This document shows, piece by piece, positions 60,567 to 64,000 of a stretch of 64,000 bases of DNA. The notes below the pieces were generated by a model. It saw only the letters and a list, made by a program, of their open reading frames with translations, was not told the DNA's origin and did not search any database. Position numbers and translations under genes: made by a program. The stretch spans positions 1-64,000 of the forward strand of contig JAIMKP010000010.1 in the NCBI GenBank assembly GCA_020692355.1, written 5' to 3'. The stretch is from Desulfosporosinus sp. GTDB taxonomy: Bacteria; Bacillota; Desulfitobacteriia; Desulfitobacteriales; Desulfitobacteriaceae. How positions within the stretch are numbered: position 1 is the first letter of the stretch; every line of letters begins with the position of its first letter.

Positions 60567-62467
60567 TAGAGAAGACACTACCGCAATTGTTGCAGGAAAG
60601 GGCGCAGACGATGGGTAAGCGCATTGCTCTGCGAGAGAAGGATTACGGGATTTGGCAGGAGTTATCCTGGCAGGATTACTGGGGGCGGGTGAAAAACTTT
60701 GCCTTGGGGTTGGCTGCCCATGAGTTTGTCCGAGGCGATAAATTGGCTATCATCGGGGACAATCGGCCGGAATGGCTGATTTCCGAGCTGGCTGCGCAAT
60801 CACTGGGTGGAATTTCGATTGGGATTTATCAGGATTCCTTGCCCAAAGAGATTGCCTATATCCTCAACCATTCCGATGTGAAATTCGTGGTGGTGGAGGA
60901 TCAGGAGCAGGTCGATAAACTCTTGGAAATCGAAGCGGAGATTCCCGGGGTAGAGTGGATTATCTTCTATGATGAGAAAGGATTGCGCAATTATGAGCAT
61001 CCGCTCTTGGAGGATTTTTTCGCCGTTGAACAACGGGGCCGCTCCTATGAGCAGGATCACCCCGATTTTTTTGCGGTTCAGGTGCAGCTTGGGCAGCCCT
61101 CTGATATCGCCATCTTCTGCTACACCTCAGGTACTACCGGGTTTCCCAAAGGGGCCATGCTCAGCCACCGTAACTTGGTCAATATGGGCGAAAGCCTGAT
61201 GTCGATGGATCGTGCCGCAAAAGATGATCAGTTTCTCTCCTTCCTCCCCTTGGCCTGGATTGGGGAACAAATGATGGCCCTCTCAGCTTCGCTGGTGGTC
61301 GGTTTCACCGTGAATTTTCCGGAAGAGACGACGACCATTCAAGAAAACTTAAGGGAAATCGGCCCCCATCTCATCTTTTCGCCGCCTCGGATTTGGGAAG
61401 ACATGGTCTCCAAGGTCCAGGTGAAAATCCAGGAAACGAGTCGCTTAAAACGCTCTCTCTACACTTTCTTTCGTCAATTTGGGGAGCGGAAGGCCGATGC
61501 GGCTTTTCACCAGCGGACATTGAAACTCTGGGAGAAGCTGCTTTATGCCTTGGGGGACTATCTGGTATTTTCTGCGATTAAGGATCACTTGGGTCTTTTG
61601 CGGATGAAATGGGCTTATACAGGCGGGGCCGCCTTGGGTTCGGATGTGTTTCGCTTTTTCCATAGTCTAGGGGTGAATCTTAAGCAGATTTACGGACAGA
61701 CAGAAATCGCCGGCATTGCCGTCGTGCATCGGGATGGGGATATCAAGTTTGACAGTGTGGGCTTGCCGATTCCTGGGACGGAGATCAAAATTTCTGACAA
61801 AGGGGAGATTCTCTTAAAAAGCCTGAGTGTCTTCACCGGGTATTACAAGAGCCCTGAGGCAACGGTCGAGGCACTGGAGGAAGACTGGCTGCGAACCGGG
61901 GATGCGGGATACCTTGACGAGGACGGACATCTGCACGTGATCGACCGAGTGAAAGATGTGATCCGTTTAACGACGGGCGAACTTTTCTCGCCGCAGTTCA
62001 TCGAGAACAAACTCAAGTTCAGCCCCTATATCAAAGAAGCGGTAGCCATCGGCCAGGATCGGTCCTATGTCACGGCGATGGTCAACATCGACATGGCCAA
62101 TGTGGGGCGCTGGGCTGAACTCAATCAAATCCCGTATACAACCTATACGGATCTTTCCCAAAAGCCGGAAGTCCTCTCTTTCATTCAGAAAGAAATTACG
62201 GCAGTGAATACCGAACTCCCAGAAAAAGCCCGTATCGCAAAGTTTGTGCTCCTTTACAAGGAATTGGATGCCGATGATGAGGAATTGACCCGGACCAAGA
62301 AGGTTCGTCGCGCCTTTGTGGCTGAGAAATATGCGGTCCTGATTGAGGGACTTTATAGTCATTCGGGCGAGATCCAGGTGGAAGGGAAAGTCAAGTATCG
62401 GGATGGCAAGGAAACGATGATCCGGACCACTCTGAGAATTATGGATTTGGATGGGGAGGTGGCCTAG
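60563..62467 (+). CDS. Long-chain acyl-CoA synthetase-type AMP-binding enzyme
   Basis: The 634-residue ligase has IFCYTSGTTGFPKGAMLSH (AMP-binding), FLPLAWIGEQMM, IYGQTEIAG and the hinge region LRTGDAGYLDEDGHLHVIDR. It activates a carboxylic acid to an acyl-CoA with ATP. Its place within a Liv-type ABC transporter operon, overlapping livG and touching livH, implies that the imported substrate is a carboxylic acid that is esterified to CoA on entry, so branched-chain amino acids are less likely. The identity of the acid is unknown. Confidence 0.9.
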   Translation: MIEKTLPQLLQERAQTMGKRIALREKDYGIWQELSWQDYWGRVKNFALGLAAHEFVRGDKLAIIGDNRPEWLISELAAQSLGGISIGIYQDSLPKEIAYILNHSDVKFVVVEDQEQVDKLLEIEAEIPGVEWIIFYDEKGLRNYEHPLLEDFFAVEQRGRSYEQDHPDFFAVQVQLGQPSDIAIFCYTSGTTGFPKGAMLSHRNLVNMGESLMSMDRAAKDDQFLSFLPLAWIGEQMMALSASLVVGFTVNFPEETTTIQENLREIGPHLIFSPPRIWEDMVSKVQVKIQETSRLKRSLYTFFRQFGERKADAAFHQRTLKLWEKLLYALGDYLVFSAIKDHLGLLRMKWAYTGGAALGSDVFRFFHSLGVNLKQIYGQTEIAGIAVVHRDGDIKFDSVGLPIPGTEIKISDKGEILLKSLSVFTGYYKSPEATVEALEEDWLRTGDAGYLDEDGHLHVIDRVKDVIRLTTGELFSPQFIENKLKFSPYIKEAVAIGQDRSYVTAMVNIDMANVGRWAELNQIPYTTYTDLSQKPEVLSFIQKEITAVNTELPEKARIAKFVLLYKELDADDEELTRTKKVRRAFVAEKYAVLIEGLYSHSGEIQVEGKVKYRDGKETMIRTTLRIMDLDGEVA

Positions 62468-63352
62468 ATGGATTATTTTTTGCAGCTTACGGTGAGCGGG
62501 TTTGTCTTAGGTAGCATTTATGCTTTAGTGGCTCTGGGCTTTGTCCTGATCTACAAATCGAGTGATGCCATCAATTTTGCCCAAGGGGAGTTTCTCCTCA
62601 TCGGTACTTATGTGGCACTGACTTTGGTGAGCGCCTATCACATTCCTTTCCTGGCGGCATTTATTTTGACCCTCATTTTCAGTGCGGCTTTGGGTCTTTT
62701 AGTCGAGCGAGTGGTGCTTCGGCCTTTCATTGGCGAGCCGATACTGTCCATGATCATGGCTACTCTTGGGCTTTCGAGTTTGCTCGGGGGAATCGCGCAT
62801 GTCTTTTGGGGGACGGATACCCAGGTCTTCCCGCAGGTTTTCTCAGAGAATCCGCTGACTCTTGGGAAAATTATGGTGTCTCCTGTCTATGTTTGGTCGC
62901 TCGTCATCGTGTTTGTCTTGCTCGGGGTGTTTTCTCTCTTCTTTAAGTACTCGCGTATGGGGATCGCCATGCGTTCCAGTGCGGATGACCAGCAGGCTGC
63001 TCTATCCATGGGGATCAGCGTCAAAAAGGTTTTCGCCGTGACTTGGGCGATTGCGGCCGTGGTCTCCTCGGTGGGCGGGGTACTCTTGGCGAACATCAAC
63101 GGGGTGAACTCTTCGTTGGCTTCGATCGGACTAAAAGTGCTCCCCGTGGCCATCCTTGGGGGACTTGACAGCATTCCGGGGGCGATCATCGGCGGTTTTA
63201 TCATCGGGGTTTTGGAAAGCCTCGCCGGGGGATACATTGATCCCTTGGTCGGCGGAGGCGTGAAAGAGGTTCTGCCTTTTGTGGTCTTGGTGCTCATCCT
63301 GATGGTTAAGCCATACGGATTGTTCGGCAAACGGGAGATAGAAAGGGTGTGA
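62468..63352 (+). CDS. LivH-type ABC transporter permease
   Basis: The 294-residue membrane protein has the LivH signature GSIYALVALGFVLIYKSSDAINFAQGEF and IPGAIIGGFIIGVLESLAGGY. It begins the base after the stop of the acyl-CoA synthetase gene. With the LivM protein downstream and the LivG ATPase upstream it forms a HAAT-type importer. The binding-protein and LivF genes are probably beyond the window. Confidence 0.9.
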   Translation: MDYFLQLTVSGFVLGSIYALVALGFVLIYKSSDAINFAQGEFLLIGTYVALTLVSAYHIPFLAAFILTLIFSAALGLLVERVVLRPFIGEPILSMIMATLGLSSLLGGIAHVFWGTDTQVFPQVFSENPLTLGKIMVSPVYVWSLVIVFVLLGVFSLFFKYSRMGIAMRSSADDQQAALSMGISVKKVFAVTWAIAAVVSSVGGVLLANINGVNSSLASIGLKVLPVAILGGLDSIPGAIIGGFIIGVLESLAGGYIDPLVGGGVKEVLPFVVLVLILMVKPYGLFGKREIERV

Positions 63353-63357
63353 CGGCA

Positions 63358-64000
63358 GTGCAGAGTCCATTTGCCATTGGCTGCGGGGATTTTCGCGTGA
63401 ATTACACACAGGATATGGCTATCTATAAAAATGTGCGGGTGCGGCGGCGCGTTATTTTTCTGGTCATCTTGTTTTTTCTCTTTCCCATTTTGGCACCTGA
63501 ATATTATGTAAGCCTTGCGACCATGGCTGGGATCGCTTCGATCGGGGCAATCGGCCTCAATATTTTGACCGGGTTTACCGGACAGATCTCCTTAGGGGTG
63601 GGCGCGTTTCTCGGGGTGGGAGGCTATGCCTCCGCGCTCTTGACAACTCGGCTCGGTATACCTTTCTGGTTCGCTTTGCCGCTCTCCGGTATTTTTACAG
63701 CGGGGATTGGGGCCTTGTTCGGCATTCCTTCTTTGAGGCTTAAAGGGCTTTATTTGGCCATGGCAACGCTGGCTGCTCAAGTGATCATCTATTTCCTCTT
63801 TAACCACTGGGATGCTCTGACAGGTGGGACAGGCGGATTGGTGGTGCAGCGGCCTAGTCTTGCTGGGTTCTCCCTGGATTCTGAGATGAGTTACTATTAT
63901 CTCATGCTCGTGATTCTTATTCTTACGGCGTTGTTTACCTTGAACCTCTTTCGAAGCCGGGTTGGTCGGGCTCTGGTCGCGGTGCGCGACCGGGATCTAG
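63358..64000 (+). CDS. LivM-type ABC transporter permease (partial, cut by window end)
   Basis: The frame is open from GTG 63358 to the end of the window, giving 214 residues. It has ASIGAIGLNILTGFTGQISL and GVGAFLGVGGYASALL, the LivM signature, then LRLKGLYLAMATLAAQ and ends in RVGRALVAVRDRDL, a cytoplasmic loop typical before the last helices. It partners LivH. The 3' part is missing. Confidence 0.88.
   Translation, partial: MQSPFAIGCGDFRVNYTQDMAIYKNVRVRRRVIFLVILFFLFPILAPEYYVSLATMAGIASIGAIGLNILTGFTGQISLGVGAFLGVGGYASALLTTRLGIPFWFALPLSGIFTAGIGALFGIPSLRLKGLYLAMATLAAQVIIYFLFNHWDALTGGTGGLVVQRPSLAGFSLDSEMSYYYLMLVILILTALFTLNLFRSRVGRALVAVRDRDL

Overview
The window most likely comes from the chromosome of a spore-forming, anaerobic Gram-positive bacterium of the Clostridia, probably Peptococcaceae or Desulfitobacteriaceae-like. 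The evidence is SpoVS behind a sigma-H-type promoter, an orphan KinB-like sensor kinase, lipoprotein (not periplasmic) binding proteins, a Tat-exported molybdenum sulfur-compound reductase, and ferredoxin-linked 2-oxoacid oxidoreductase genes. No rRNA lies in the window, so the lineage is inference.

Layout. 0-9.8 kb is housekeeping: an unknown gene, ymdB, spoVS, an M19 dipeptidase, a PHP phosphoesterase, an aminotransferase, a coiled-coil protein, an HD protein, guaB, glycerate kinase and a TetR regulator. 9878-22264 is a probable composite transposon. Its ends are two direct copies of a DruA (DUF4338) element, a 530-bp short copy and a 1582-bp copy with genes. The whole 12.4-kb unit is bracketed by a perfect 9-bp duplication, GGCCTGACG. 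Its cargo is two complete BMP-type (nucleoside-like) ABC importers in mirrored gene order plus an XRE-cupin regulator. 22.3-25.1 kb holds uppP, an unknown gene and a DmpA-type peptidase. 25.2-32.1 kb is a sulfur module: a split YeeE/YedE transporter around a TusA-like protein, a LysR regulator, and a PhsA/PsrA-type reductase with TorD chaperone, Fe-S subunit and NrfD anchor. 32.2-38 kb holds an unknown protein, the orphan kinase divergent from a DxDD terpene-cyclase-like gene, two small minus-strand genes and tRNA-Ala(CGC).

38.3-47.9 kb is central metabolism. A two-subunit acyl-CoA synthetase (probably malate-CoA ligase) has a small Fe-S protein gene between its subunits. It is followed by a CitE-type malyl-CoA lyase, malic enzyme, a four-gene 2-oxoacid:ferredoxin oxidoreductase and a HEAT-repeat protein. 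Together these could take malate to acetyl-CoA plus glyoxylate, or to pyruvate and then acetyl-CoA with reduced ferredoxin. 48.1-54.6 kb is a TctCBA tricarboxylate transporter with a CoA-transferase, an HMG-CoA-lyase-family enzyme and an IclR regulator. This looks like uptake and cleavage of a branched hydroxy-dicarboxylate such as 3-hydroxy-3-methylglutarate or citramalate. 54.8-59.5 kb holds a TerC-family gene, a chimeric scar made from korA and the HEAT gene, a RelBE-type toxin-antitoxin pair, a YerC-like regulator with hisZ, and pfkA. 59.8-64 kb is a LivG-acyl-CoA synthetase-LivH-LivM cluster cut by the window end.

Repeats unexplained by genes: five copies of a double-hairpin element whose stems covary around a conserved loop (1.4, 48.0, 51.5, 52.9 and 59.6 kb), and a REP-like cluster at 2.0-2.2 kb. 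All calls were made by reading the sequence; no database search was run.
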